The position numbers and the translations under genes were made by a program. Of a DNA stretch of 64,000 nucleotides, positions 9,728 to 18,798 are shown piece after piece. The DNA lies in contig NZ_CP135162.1 in NCBI RefSeq assembly GCF_001940165.2, positions 1,229,501 through 1,293,500 of the forward strand. The letters are read 5' to 3'. The notes under the pieces are model-generated. The model made no database searches. It was not told where the DNA came from and saw only the letters and a program-made list of their open reading frames with translations. The stretch is from Roseburia sp. 831b (GTDB lineage: Bacteria > Bacillota > Clostridia > Lachnospirales > Lachnospiraceae). Within the stretch, counting starts at the first letter, position 1. Every line of letters starts with the position of its first letter.

Positions 9728-10579
9728 CTATCCGATGGTTTCCATAATGAAGTCAGCAATGTGAAAGCTTTCACTTTTATTTGCTTTAAAAATAGTTCCT
9801 GTAAAGGAATCATCAAAAATATGATGAATGATACAGACATCTTTTCCATTTGCAATGACCATATCTGCACCGGAAAGCGTTGCAATCTTAGCAGCAGTAA
9901 GTTTCGTTGCCATACCACCTGTTCCAACATCACTTCCTGTGGAACCTTTTGCCATCTCATAAACCTTCGCGTCCATCTTCTCAACGACAGTAATGAGTTT
10001 TGCATCTGGATTCTTGTGTGGATCATCCGTAAACAATCCATCAATATCGGATAATAAAATTAAAATATCCGCGCCCACCAAGGAGGCAACAATTGCAGAT
10101 AATGTATCATTGTCACCAAACTGCATTTCATAAGTAGAAACGGTATCATTTTCATTGACAATCGGAATTACTCCAAGACGGAACAGTTCCTCAAATGTAT
10201 TTTTCGCATTTTCTCTTGATACCGGGTTCACCATCGTATTTTTGGTCATCAGAACCTGACCCGCTATCTGATTATATTCTGCAAATAGTTTCTGATAAGT
10301 CATCATAAGTCTGGCCTGTCCCACCGCAGCGCATGCCTGTTTGGTAGAAATGTCCTTCGGACGCTCCGAAAGCCCAATCGACTGACGTCCCACCGCAATC
10401 GCACCGGAACTTACCAGACATACATCCATGCCCCGGTTTCTTAAGTCACACAATTCTCTTACCAGATGTTCCAACTTTGTAAAATTAAGATTTCCTGTCT
10501 CCTCATGATTCAAAGAGGAAGAACCTATCTTTACAACTACTCTTTTTTTCTTGCCAAATTCAAAATCTGTCTGCTTCAT
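9728..10579 (-). CDS. proB: glutamate 5-kinase, short form
   Basis: Phosphorylates glutamate in the first step of proline synthesis. The amino-acid kinase fold is shown by VVVKIGSSSLNHE (residues 14-26), LVSSGAIAVG, the NENDTVS motif and TGGMATKLTAAKIA. At 283 residues it lacks the C-terminal PUA domain present in the 367-residue E. coli enzyme; the short form occurs in other Firmicutes, so this is not a truncation. It is the first gene of the run that ends with ruvB. Confidence 0.96.
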   Translation of the reverse strand: MKQTDFEFGKKKRVVVKIGSSSLNHEETGNLNFTKLEHLVRELCDLRNRGMDVCLVSSGAIAVGRQSIGLSERPKDISTKQACAAVGQARLMMTYQKLFAEYNQIAGQVLMTKNTMVNPVSRENAKNTFEELFRLGVIPIVNENDTVSTYEMQFGDNDTLSAIVASLVGADILILLSDIDGLFTDDPHKNPDAKLITVVEKMDAKVYEMAKGSTGSDVGTGGMATKLTAAKIATLSGADMVIANGKDVCIIHHIFDDSFTGTIFKANKSESFHIADFIMETIG

Positions 10580-10905
10580 TTGTTATTCGCCTCATTATAG
10601 AATTTTATTCCGTTAAACCATACCAATCTATACTCTACCATAAAACTTGTAAAATAACAAAATTTTTTTTCGAACATCCGAACTCTTCTTGTCTCTTAAT
10701 CCTTCTTATGTTAAAGTGATAGAGGTTTTATTGTTAAAAAGATTTGGGTGACAAAAGGTTGTTCACAATTTAGTTGCTGGCAAATTACACAAAGACAAGA
10801 CTTTTTTGTGACTTTGAGGAAACATTAGAAAATCTTAGTATGCCTTTCTGTTCTCAGTGATGTTCTGCCACCCATACCTTTAAAAGAAAGACGAGGAATG
10901 ATGAT
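10580..10905. other. divergent intergenic region proB / apbE
   Basis: About 326 bases between two divergent genes. For proB a weak minus-strand promoter can be drawn (TTTACA with TATAGA or TAGATT near 10625-10650). For apbE a weak plus-strand pair TTTGAG-17-TAGTAT lies near 10815-10845. No clear hairpin, ORF or repeat is seen. The region is AT-rich. Confidence 0.5.
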
Positions 10906-10908
10906 TTG

Positions 10909-11961
10909 ATGCATTTGAATATATTTTGCAAAAGAAAAAGAGCACTTTGTATTGCTCTTTCTATTATATTAAGTACATCCGTAGTTGGATGCTCTCTTCC
11001 AAGAAAAAATGACAGTATTTCAAAAACAGGCTTTTATTTTAATACCGTGATAACCGTAACGCTCTATGATTCCAGCAAGGAAGATTTGTTAGAAGATTGT
11101 TTTTCTATGGCAGACACTTACGAGCACTATTTTTCCAATACCATTTCAGACAGCGACATCTCTAAAATCAACGATGCCGATGGTGATTATGTAACTGTTC
11201 ATGACGAAACCATTGAATTGCTGCAAAAGGGAATCTATTATGGCGACCTTAGCAACGGGAAATTCGACATTACAATCGGAACTTTATCGAATCTTTGGGA
11301 TTTTTCGGACAAAGCACTGGAAAAAGAGAATACCTCTTCTACCTCCCTTGTTCCGTCTGATACAGACATTAAAAATGCGCTTGCAACCGTAAACTATAAA
11401 AATGTGAAAATCGATGGCAATGAGGTTGCCCTTACAAATGCCGATGCAACACTCGATTTAGGCGGTATCGCAAAGGGATACATCGCAGATAAAATGAAAG
11501 ATTATCTAAATGAAAATGGTGTCACTAGCGGCATCATTAATTTGGGTGGAAATGTTTTGGTTCTTGGTCCAAAAGACGATGGAAACGCTTACCGAATCGG
11601 CATTCAAAAACCGTTTGATGAAGATGGAAATTCGATTGCGTCCGTATCCATCACAGACCAGACAGTTGTCTCATCCGGCGTTTATGAAAGATATTTTAAG
11701 GAAAATGGTGTTCTCTATCACCACATTTTAGACACCTCAACCGGTTATCCTTATGATAATCACTTATTAGGTGTCACCATCATCACGGAAAAATCAGTGG
11801 ACGGCGATGGGCTTAGCACCACCTGTTTTGCCCTTGGCTTAGAGGACGGAATGGCATTGATTGAAAGCCTCCCTGATACAGAGGCTATCTTTATCACAGA
11901 CAATTACGAATTGCATACAAGTTCCGGGATTGGAAAGACCATTCCGTTTGAAAAGTTATAA
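10909..11961 (+). CDS. apbE: FAD:protein FMN transferase (ApbE), lipoprotein
   Basis: Transfers FMN from FAD to a threonine of target proteins such as RnfG and RnfD. A lipoprotein signal peptide ends in a lipobox SVVGC (residues about 24-28), so the mature enzyme sits outside the membrane, where the flavin-carrying domains of RnfG are. The ApbE core is seen as GKFDITIGTLSNLWDF, LDLGGIAKGYIADKM and GGNVLVLG, and the C-terminal HHILDTSTGYP motif. It faces the rnf operon tail to tail, which fits a maturase for that complex. A TTG three bases upstream is an alternative start with better spacing to GAGG. Confidence 0.95.
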   Translation: MHLNIFCKRKRALCIALSIILSTSVVGCSLPRKNDSISKTGFYFNTVITVTLYDSSKEDLLEDCFSMADTYEHYFSNTISDSDISKINDADGDYVTVHDETIELLQKGIYYGDLSNGKFDITIGTLSNLWDFSDKALEKENTSSTSLVPSDTDIKNALATVNYKNVKIDGNEVALTNADATLDLGGIAKGYIADKMKDYLNENGVTSGIINLGGNVLVLGPKDDGNAYRIGIQKPFDEDGNSIASVSITDQTVVSSGVYERYFKENGVLYHHILDTSTGYPYDNHLLGVTIITEKSVDGDGLSTTCFALGLEDGMALIESLPDTEAIFITDNYELHTSSGIGKTIPFEKL

Positions 11962-12080
11962 TCACCTGTTATTTCTTTTTTTATAATGCCTTTTGTTTCC
12001 TTAATTATGATAGAAACGGTACCATATACACCGGTATATAATGAACCCCATTCTTTCATTTGTAATAAACAATCATTTAG

Positions 12081-12134
12081 AAAAAGCAACCTTCCGGTCA
12101 ATGTCATTCGATTGACATTAACCAGAGGCTGCTT
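12081..12134 (-). terminator. terminator of the rnf operon
   Basis: A long hairpin (AAGCAGCCTCTGGTTAATGT paired with its downstream complement around a short loop) followed by TTTTTC on the minus strand, about 30 bases after the rnfB stop. Confidence 0.8.
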
Positions 12135-12161
12135 CTTAACATTCTATAAAATTGACGGTTC

Positions 12162-12953
12162 CTAAAGAATAATCTTCTTTGGACATTTCTCAGCACAAAG
12201 ACCACATTTGGTACATTTGCTCTGATCAATGTATGCAATGTTATCTACAACATGAACTGCATCAGCAGGACAGTTCTTCTCACACAAGTGACAAGCGATA
12301 CATCCAACTGAACATGCTTTCATAACATCTTTACCTTTATCCTTAGAACTGCACTGTACAATGTGCTTGGAAGAATAAGGAATTAATTCGATTAAGTGTT
12401 TTGGACATGCTGCAACACATTTTCCACAAGCCTTACAAACTTCTTTGTCGACTTTTGCAATTCCATCTACAATATGAATGGCATCAAATGGACATGCTTT
12501 CACACAGCTTCCAAAACCAAGACATCCATAGTTACAGGATTTTGGTCCACCATTTGGCACAAATGCCATTGCGGCACAGTCTTCATTTCCTGTGTACTCG
12601 TAATCCTGATGTGCTTTTTCACAAGTTCCTGCACATTTTACAAAGGCAACCTGTTTCTCACCTTCTTCTGCAGCAACACCCATGATTTCGCCGACTTTTG
12701 CAGCAACAGGTGCACCACCGACAGGGCACTGGTTTACCGGTGCTTCGCCTTTTACGATTGCAGCAGCAAGACCGGAGCATCCTGCATATCCACAACCACC
12801 ACAGTTGTTTCCTGGAAGAACGTCTAAGATTGCGGTCTCTCTCTCATCTACTTCTACTTTGAATTTTTCACCAGATACTCCAAGGAAAAATCCAATCAAA
12901 ATACCAACACCGCCGACAACAACGGCTGCAAAGATAATTGCTGTAATATTCAT
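12162..12953 (-). CDS. rnfB: Rnf complex electron carrier subunit RnfB
   Basis: A 263-residue iron-sulfur protein. One N-terminal membrane helix (residues 5-25) is followed by the four-cysteine domain C51, C54, C59, C76 (NNCGGCGYAGC) and several ferredoxin-like motifs: CNYGCLGFGSCVKACP, CKACGKCVAACP, CHLCEKNCP and CTKCGLCAEKCP. RnfB receives electrons from ferredoxin and passes them through the complex to NAD+, coupled to ion export. It is the last gene of rnfCDGEAB, as is usual in Clostridia. Confidence 0.96.
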   Translation of the reverse strand: MNITAIIFAAVVVGGVGILIGFFLGVSGEKFKVEVDERETAILDVLPGNNCGGCGYAGCSGLAAAIVKGEAPVNQCPVGGAPVAAKVGEIMGVAAEEGEKQVAFVKCAGTCEKAHQDYEYTGNEDCAAMAFVPNGGPKSCNYGCLGFGSCVKACPFDAIHIVDGIAKVDKEVCKACGKCVAACPKHLIELIPYSSKHIVQCSSKDKGKDVMKACSVGCIACHLCEKNCPADAVHVVDNIAYIDQSKCTKCGLCAEKCPKKIIL

Positions 12954-12966
12954 CTTCTTTTTCCTC

Positions 12967-13563
12967 CTAAATCATTCCTGAGAATCCCATGAACGCGATT
13001 GACATCAGACAAGCTGTAATCAATACAATTGCAGTTCCCTGGAAAGGCTTTGGAATATCGTTATACTCAATCTTCTCACGAAGACCAGCCATAATGACAA
13101 TTGCAATCAAAAATCCGACTGCTGTTGCAAAACCATTCACAACACTCTCTAAAATAGAATACTCTTTTGTTACGTTTGTAAGTGCAACACCTAATACGGC
13201 ACAGTTTGTTGTAATCAAAGGAAGGTAAACACCAAGGCTCTTATAAAGAGCTGGTATTGATTTCTTTAAGAACATTTCTACGAACTGTACTAATGCTGCG
13301 ATAACTAAAATATAAACGATTGTCTTTAAGTATGTTAAATCAATTCCCTTGCTCATCAGGTAACTGTTTGCAAGGATAAATTTGTAAATCAATGCGGTTA
13401 CGAAAGAAGAAATCGTAATAACGAATACGACTGCTCCACCCATACCTGCAGCTGTTTCTGTTTTCTTTGATACGCCTAAGAATGGACAGATACCAAGGAA
13501 CTGACTCAAAACAACGTTATTTACAATGGCAGAACCAATTGCAACTAAAAGTAATTCTTTCAT
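12967..13563 (-). CDS. rnfA: Rnf complex membrane subunit RnfA
   Basis: A 198-residue protein with six predicted membrane segments; family motifs VNNVVLSQFLGICPFLGVSK near the N-terminus and the mid-membrane LPLITTNCAVLGVAL, whose cysteine is part of the membrane iron-sulfur site shared with RnfE. The RnfA/RnfE pair forms the inverted-repeat core that carries electrons across the membrane. Gaps of 13-14 bases separate it from rnfB and rnfE. Confidence 0.97.
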   Translation of the reverse strand: MKELLLVAIGSAIVNNVVLSQFLGICPFLGVSKKTETAAGMGGAVVFVITISSFVTALIYKFILANSYLMSKGIDLTYLKTIVYILVIAALVQFVEMFLKKSIPALYKSLGVYLPLITTNCAVLGVALTNVTKEYSILESVVNGFATAVGFLIAIVIMAGLREKIEYNDIPKPFQGTAIVLITACLMSIAFMGFSGMI

Positions 13564-13577
13564 CTGTATCTATCCTC

Positions 13578-14303
13578 CTATTCTGCTTTCTCTGTTACTG
13601 TTTCTACATTTGTAGTTGATTTTCCTGTACAAGAAGCGCTCATTCCACAGCTTGCGCAATCACCGGAGATACATCCGGATGGCTCTGCAAGTGGTTTGCC
13701 TTTTGCTTCCATTTTTGCACGGACAATGTTCATGATGGCAACTAAGCAAGCTAAAACCAAGAATGCTCCAGGAGCCATAACAAAGATTGTGATTGGTGTA
13801 AACCAGCTTAAAGATAATACCTGGAATCCAAAAATCTGTCCTGCACCTAAAAGTTCACGGAACAAACCAATCAAGGTAAGACCCATTGTAAATCCAAGTC
13901 CCATACCAATACCATCGAAGATAGATGGGATAACCGGATTCTTAGATGCATAACTTTCTGCACGGCCTAAAATGATACAGTTTACAACAATCAAAGGAAT
14001 GTAAACACCCAATGATTTGGAAAGTGCTGGTGTATATGCCTGCATCATGAACTGTACAACTGTTACTAAGGATGCAACAATTACGATAAACGCCGGCATA
14101 CGAACTCCATTTGGAATTACCTTACGGAAAGCTGAAATTAAAAGGTTAGAGAAAATCAAAACGACTGTTGTCGATAATCCCATTCCCAGTCCATTGATAG
14201 CGGATGAAGTTACCGCTAAAGTAGGACACATACCTAACATCAAAACGAAGGTAGGATTTTCTTTGATAATACCGTTATACAAACGTTCTAAATTTTTATT
14301 CAT
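13578..14303 (-). CDS. rnfE: Rnf complex membrane subunit RnfE with cysteine-rich tail
   Basis: A 241-residue protein of the NqrD/RnfE family: NPTFVLMLGMCPTLAVTSSA at the N-terminus and IPLIVVNCIILGRAE in the centre carry the cysteines of the membrane iron-sulfur site. The start is ATG 14303, overlapping the rnfG stop as TAATG, because the conserved MNKNLERLYNGI begins there. Unusually, the cytoplasmic C-terminal tail has four extra cysteines (about C211, C216, C219, C225; GCISGDCASCG), which are not part of the standard core and could bind a metal or cluster. Confidence 0.95.
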   Translation of the reverse strand: MNKNLERLYNGIIKENPTFVLMLGMCPTLAVTSSAINGLGMGLSTTVVLIFSNLLISAFRKVIPNGVRMPAFIVIVASLVTVVQFMMQAYTPALSKSLGVYIPLIVVNCIILGRAESYASKNPVIPSIFDGIGMGLGFTMGLTLIGLFRELLGAGQIFGFQVLSLSWFTPITIFVMAPGAFLVLACLVAIMNIVRAKMEAKGKPLAEPSGCISGDCASCGMSASCTGKSTTNVETVTEKAE

Positions 14304-14914
14304 TAGTTTGCACCTCCTGCTAAAACATTCTGGAAGTAAACAAGACATGCATTCACACCGTTTGCCATTGCCTTTGAAGTAATGGTTGCACCGGAAATGG
14401 ATTCAATCTCGTTATCAGCTGTTGGAGCTGATTTTACAACTGTGAAAGAATCAACATTTTTGCCTTCAAACTGGCTGTAAAACTCTTCATCCTCTGCTTT
14501 CATACCAAGACCTGGTGTCTCAGCAATATCTGTGATAGAATATCCGTTTACAGTTCCGTCTGATGCAATACCGACAGAAAATGTGATGGTTGACTGGCTG
14601 GCATCTTTTGCAGTCACTGTCATAACATATCCGATTGGATTGCCACTGGCATCCAATGCTGTTACAACATTGTCAATTTCATCCGAGTAACCATTCTCTG
14701 CAACGAGCTCATTTGCTGCATCTTTATCAAAATCAGCATAATCTTCGAACTGATCTGCATCTTCAAATACAGTCTTGTATGCAGCCTGTGTATTTTCATA
14801 ATTTACCTTGTCGATTGGAGCCTTTGTGATGCCGTATACAACACCAAGAATCAATCCAAGTACAACTGTAAATGCAAATAAAATCAATGCGTCATGTACA
14901 ATTTTCTTATTCAT
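14303..14914 (-). CDS. rnfG: Rnf complex FMN-carrying subunit RnfG
   Basis: A 203-residue protein with one N-terminal membrane anchor and an extracytoplasmic FMN-binding domain. The flavinylation motif SGATITS (about residues 173-179) supplies the threonine that receives FMN by phosphoester linkage from ApbE; an ApbE gene lies beyond the operon end. The TPGLGMKAEDEEF stretch is also typical. The stop overlaps the rnfE start by one base (TAATG), so translation is coupled. Confidence 0.96.
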   Translation of the reverse strand: MNKKIVHDALILFAFTVVLGLILGVVYGITKAPIDKVNYENTQAAYKTVFEDADQFEDYADFDKDAANELVAENGYSDEIDNVVTALDASGNPIGYVMTVTAKDASQSTITFSVGIASDGTVNGYSITDIAETPGLGMKAEDEEFYSQFEGKNVDSFTVVKSAPTADNEIESISGATITSKAMANGVNACLVYFQNVLAGGAN

Positions 14915-14917
14915 ATC

Positions 14918-15868
14918 TTAGGCCTCCTTCTTCTGAGGTTTAGCCTCTTTTACCTGTCCAAATGCTCTTGGAACTGTGTATTTTTCAATCATAGGAACCA
15001 AAAGGTTGCTTAAGATGATTGCAAAAGATACGCCCTCTGCATTTGCACCGAAGATTCGGAACAATCCGGTAAAGATACCGCAGCAGATACCGAAAATAAT
15101 TTTACCCATTGGTGTAATCGGAGATGTTACATAATCGGTTGCCATGAAGAATGCTCCAAGCATTAATCCACCACCGCAAAGTTCTGCAACAATGTAATTC
15201 CAGTCAAATCCATGACCGCTGAATAAAATTAAGAATACAACAAATGTTACAATGTAACTTCCAGGGATTCTAAGATCAATGACTCCCATTAAGATAAGGA
15301 AGATTGCACCGATTAAAATTGCGATTACGGATGTCTCACCGATGGTTCCGGCAGTCTTTCCGATTAACATATCCATGGAGTTTACTGCCTCTCCGTTACG
15401 AAGTGCAGCAAGTGGTGTTGCTCCTGAATAAGCATCTGTTGTAAAGTTTGTCATATCTGCAGCAAATGCAATCAAAAGGAAACATCTTGCTCCAAGTGCC
15501 GGGTTCATAAAGTTCTGACCAAGTCCGCCGAATAACATTTTTACCACTACAATTGCGAACACACCACCGATGACTGCTTCCCACCAAGGAAGTGTTGCCG
15601 GAAGGTTCAATGCTAAAAGTAAACCTGTTACAACAGCGCTCATGTCGCCGATAGAACTCTTTTTATGTACAATCTTGTCAAACACCCATTCAGATGCAAG
15701 ACAGCTTGCAATTGTTACTAAAATTAAAATTAAAGCTTTGTAACCAAAGTTATAAATACCAAACAAACTTGTTGGAAGCAATGCAATCACAACATACAGC
15801 ATAATTCTGCTTGTGGTATCTTTGGCACGAACGTGTGGTGATGATGATACATGATATAAATCACTCAC
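14918..15868 (-). CDS. rnfD: Rnf complex membrane subunit RnfD
   Basis: A 316-residue multi-spanning protein of the NqrB/RnfD family. The second covalent FMN site of the complex is expected in SGATPLAALR (about residues 168-177), and GGLGQNFMNPALGARCFLL is a family landmark. RnfD is thought to contribute to ion translocation. Its stop is 3 bases ahead of the rnfG start. Confidence 0.96.
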   Translation of the reverse strand: MSDLYHVSSSPHVRAKDTTSRIMLYVVIALLPTSLFGIYNFGYKALILILVTIASCLASEWVFDKIVHKKSSIGDMSAVVTGLLLALNLPATLPWWEAVIGGVFAIVVVKMLFGGLGQNFMNPALGARCFLLIAFAADMTNFTTDAYSGATPLAALRNGEAVNSMDMLIGKTAGTIGETSVIAILIGAIFLILMGVIDLRIPGSYIVTFVVFLILFSGHGFDWNYIVAELCGGGLMLGAFFMATDYVTSPITPMGKIIFGICCGIFTGLFRIFGANAEGVSFAIILSNLLVPMIEKYTVPRAFGQVKEAKPQKKEA

Positions 15869-15913
15869 AGTAATCCACCTCTTTCTCTGTATTTTTTGTT
15901 TTTCAAACTATGA

Positions 15914-17245
15914 TTATTTTTTTGCAGCTGCCGCTCTCTTGGCTGCTAACACCTGTTTCTTCATGGTCTTAATGGACTGTGCGAGCTGTCTCTTTGCAGG
16001 ACAGGCGTAACTGCAGCTTCCGCATTCTACACACTCTAATCCATTCCATTTTTCAAAAGTCTCGGCATCTCCATGATCTGAGAATTTTGCCAGTCTGGAT
16101 GGAATCAGCTGTTCCGGACATGCCTCTACACAGCGTCCACAATTGATACATGCAGATGGCTCTACTGCCGCAACTTCATCCGTTGCAAAACAAAGCAGTG
16201 AGGATGATGTCTTTGTTGTCGGGATGTCAAGTGAGAACATTGCAAATCCCATCATAGGACCACCGGAAATAATCTTCTCCGGAGTTACCTTAAATCCGCC
16301 GGCTGCTTCTACAAGCTCTGCATAATTGGTACCGATGCTGTATAAGAAGTTGCCAGGTTTTGTAATTGCATCACCGGTAATTGTTGATACACGCTGCATG
16401 ACAGGTTTGCCAAGTTTTACTGCATTGTAGATTGCAATAATGGTCTCGACGTTGTCTACGATACAGCCTGCGTCTGCCGGGAGCATCTTGGAATTGATGC
16501 TTCTTCCAGTCGTTGCAAAAATCAACTGACGCTCACCACCCTGTGGATATTTGGTCTCTAAAGCACAAACTTCCATTCTTGGTTCGTCTTTTGTTAATTC
16601 CTGTAATTTTTCAATACAATCTGGTTTGTTATTCTCGATACCGAAAATACCTTTTGCATTGTCAAACAGCTGAAGGATGATTCTCATACCTTCTACTAAT
16701 TCTTCCGGATTCTCCATCATACGACGGTAATCAGCGGTAAGATATGGTTCACATTCTGCACAGTTTGCAATAATGTACTCAATCTTTTCCGGTTCCTTTG
16801 GAGACAACTTGACATGTGTCGGGAAACCTGCGCCTCCCATACCAACAACGCCTGCCTCCTGTACCTTATGAATAATCTCTTCTTTGGAAAGAGATTTCAC
16901 ATCTTCACAAGGTGTGTACTCCACTTCCTTAAATTCCCCATCATTGTCAATCACGATGGAATTCACCATATCTCCAACTGTAACACGGCGTTTTTCAATT
17001 GCCTTTACTGTACCGGAAACAGATGCATAAATAGGCGAAGATACAAATCCACCTGCTTCCGCAATCTTCTGTCCTTTTAATACAGTATCTCCTACAGCTA
17101 CAATTGGGCTGGCTGGCGCTCCGATATGCTGTGATAACGGATATACCAGTTCACCTTTGGGTAGAACTTCCACGATTGGCTGGTCTTTTGCTAGTTCCTT
17201 TCCTTCAAAAGGATGGATGCCACCTTTAAATGTTTTAGTACCCAT
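15914..17245 (-). CDS. rnfC: Rnf complex NADH-side subunit RnfC
   Basis: A 443-residue peripheral subunit. It has the N-terminal barrel-sandwich domain (KTFKGGIHPFEGKEL and PLSQHIGAPASPIV), the Nuo51-like nucleotide domain (VGMGGAGFPTHVKL), a SLBB domain, and two ferredoxin motifs CINCGRCVEACP and CVECGSCSYACP. It binds NADH and FMN on the cytoplasmic face. I start it at ATG 17245 because the conserved MGTKTFKGG begins there after GTGGGG; a start at 17299 would lie in a hairpin leader. It is the first gene of the operon. Confidence 0.96.
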   Translation of the reverse strand: MGTKTFKGGIHPFEGKELAKDQPIVEVLPKGELVYPLSQHIGAPASPIVAVGDTVLKGQKIAEAGGFVSSPIYASVSGTVKAIEKRRVTVGDMVNSIVIDNDGEFKEVEYTPCEDVKSLSKEEIIHKVQEAGVVGMGGAGFPTHVKLSPKEPEKIEYIIANCAECEPYLTADYRRMMENPEELVEGMRIILQLFDNAKGIFGIENNKPDCIEKLQELTKDEPRMEVCALETKYPQGGERQLIFATTGRSINSKMLPADAGCIVDNVETIIAIYNAVKLGKPVMQRVSTITGDAITKPGNFLYSIGTNYAELVEAAGGFKVTPEKIISGGPMMGFAMFSLDIPTTKTSSSLLCFATDEVAAVEPSACINCGRCVEACPEQLIPSRLAKFSDHGDAETFEKWNGLECVECGSCSYACPAKRQLAQSIKTMKKQVLAAKRAAAAKK

Positions 17246-17316
17246 TTTACGTGCCCCACTTTCTCTTTTTTTGTATTGCATTGATCTATGTTTCACCATA
17301 GATTGCTATCATAATA

Positions 17317-17322
17317 ATTATA
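17317..17322 (-). promoter_or_regulatory. extended -10 promoter for the rnf operon
   Basis: Minus-strand TGTTATAAT: a perfect TATAAT preceded by the TG of an extended -10 element. The -35 region is poor, which the extended element can offset. Confidence 0.55.
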
Positions 17323-17521
17323 ACATAATTGTTTTTTTTATACATAAAAATATAACAAGTTTTTGTATTTTTTTTAGAACTTATTGACAATTTTTTAACA
17401 ATTATATACAAATTCATTAGATAGTTTTTATAAGTATACAATTTTTACCAATTGTCATTTTCTTCACAAAGTTGCGTCCGTAAATGAGTGATTTTCTCTT
17501 CTTTTGTGAGGGCATATTTGC

Positions 17522-17527
17522 TATAAT
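17522..17527 (+). promoter_or_regulatory. extended -10 promoter for the yprB-like gene
   Basis: Plus-strand TGCTATAAT, 66 bases before the start codon, with a weak -35 (TTCTTT) 17 bases upstream. Confidence 0.55.
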
Positions 17528-17592
17528 AGAAGGCAGACATCACATAACTTTTATCGAATATACATTCATTTTAAAACGAAAGGAGCTTCCCG

Positions 17593-18696
17593 ATGAAAAC
17601 ATGGCATAACGAATTACCCTTTTCTCCTTCTAACCAGATTTCAGACGAAATATTTACAGAATCCTCTCTGTTTTTCGATATTGAGACAACCGGATTTTCT
17701 CCTGCCCATACCTCGCTCTATCTGATTGGATGCGCAAGAAGAATCGGAAATACCTTACATATCGATCAATTTTTTGCGGAAGAACCGAAGGAGGAAGCGG
17801 ACGTTCTTTTGGCATTTTTAGAGCTCATCTCCTCTTATTCTGTCATCATCAGCTTTAACGGTGTTGGATTTGACCTTCCTTATCTAAAAGCAAAATGCGA
17901 ACAATATCAGCTTACCGACCCTTTTGCAAATTTTGAATATCTGGACATTTTTAAAATTGTTTCACAATATAAATTTCTTTTTCAGCTTCCAAATTATAAG
18001 CAAAAAACCGTCGAACACTTTCTCGGAATCCGCCGTGAGGATACCTTTGACGGCGGCCAGCTGATTCCCATTTACCGTGATTATGTAAAAAAGAAATCAT
18101 CTGACACTCTGTCTTTTTTGAAATTGCATAATTACGAGGATGTCATCGACATGGTGGACTTACTGCCTGTTTTGACTTACCCAAGGCTTTTTACCGGGAA
18201 CTATTCGATTCTTTCCCTGGAATGTGTCCCTTTTTCCTCTTTTGACGGCAGCAGCAATGGAACGGATTTGATTTTTACGCTGCAATATGACTTTTTTGTC
18301 CCACAGCGCGTGTCCTGCCGCTTTCAGGACATCCATCTGACCGCTTATCAGAACGTTTTAAAACTGGCAGTCCGAATCTATGAAGGCGAATTGAAATTCT
18401 TCTATCCAAACCCGAAGGATTATTTTTATCTGCCAAACGAGGACCGTGCCATCCATAAGAGTGTCGCTTCCTACGTTGAAAAAGAATTCCGGCAAAAAGC
18501 TAAGCCTGCAACCTGTTATAACCGGAAATGCGGCGTTTTCCTTCCACAGTTTTCCGATATTATGCACCCTGCTTTTCGCAAAGAATATAAAGATAAGATT
18601 TCTTATTTTGAACTGACCGATGATTTTTCCAACTCCGACGAATTACTCCATCGTTATATCAGCCACTTGCTTTTACAATTCACGAAGAAAAAATAA
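17593..18696 (+). CDS. ribonuclease H-like exonuclease domain protein (YprB-like)
   Basis: A 367-residue protein with a DnaQ-like 3'-5' exonuclease fold: motif I FFDIETTGFS (about residues 27-36), motif II FNGVGFDLPYL (about 93-103) and motif III around YEDVIDMVDLL. This matches the YprB family of Firmicutes, whose substrate is not firmly known. The AAAGGAGC ribosome site fixes the start. It is one of few plus-strand genes here and stands alone. Confidence 0.88.
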   Translation: MKTWHNELPFSPSNQISDEIFTESSLFFDIETTGFSPAHTSLYLIGCARRIGNTLHIDQFFAEEPKEEADVLLAFLELISSYSVIISFNGVGFDLPYLKAKCEQYQLTDPFANFEYLDIFKIVSQYKFLFQLPNYKQKTVEHFLGIRREDTFDGGQLIPIYRDYVKKKSSDTLSFLKLHNYEDVIDMVDLLPVLTYPRLFTGNYSILSLECVPFSSFDGSSNGTDLIFTLQYDFFVPQRVSCRFQDIHLTAYQNVLKLAVRIYEGELKFFYPNPKDYFYLPNEDRAIHKSVASYVEKEFRQKAKPATCYNRKCGVFLPQFSDIMHPAFRKEYKDKISYFELTDDFSNSDELLHRYISHLLLQFTKKK

Positions 18697-18719
18697 TGCA
18701 TGCTATCTTCTTTTTCATA

Positions 18720-18761
18720 CAAAAAACCCCTTTTACCGGATTTTGTCCAGTAAAAGGGGTA
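18720..18761 (-). terminator. terminator of cheR
   Basis: Stem ACCCCTTTTAC / GTAAAAGGGGT with an approximately 14-base loop; in the minus direction TTTTTT follows directly. It may also act on the convergent plus-strand gene, although its T-run on that side is poor. Confidence 0.8.
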
Positions 18762-18798
18762 CTTATCATTTATCTGACGTTTGAAGGTCGATTCCTTT

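Larger units (their letters stand above)
17246..17592. other. divergent intergenic region rnfC / yprB-like gene
   Basis: A very AT-rich stretch between divergent genes. It holds an extended -10 promoter for rnf on the minus strand (17317-17322), one for the exonuclease gene on the plus strand (17522-17527), and in the rnf leader a 7-bp hairpin ATCTATG / CATAGAT (17284-17303). The hairpin lies before the rnfC ribosome site. Several long T and A runs (17330-17450) may bend the DNA. No ORF is seen. Confidence 0.6.
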
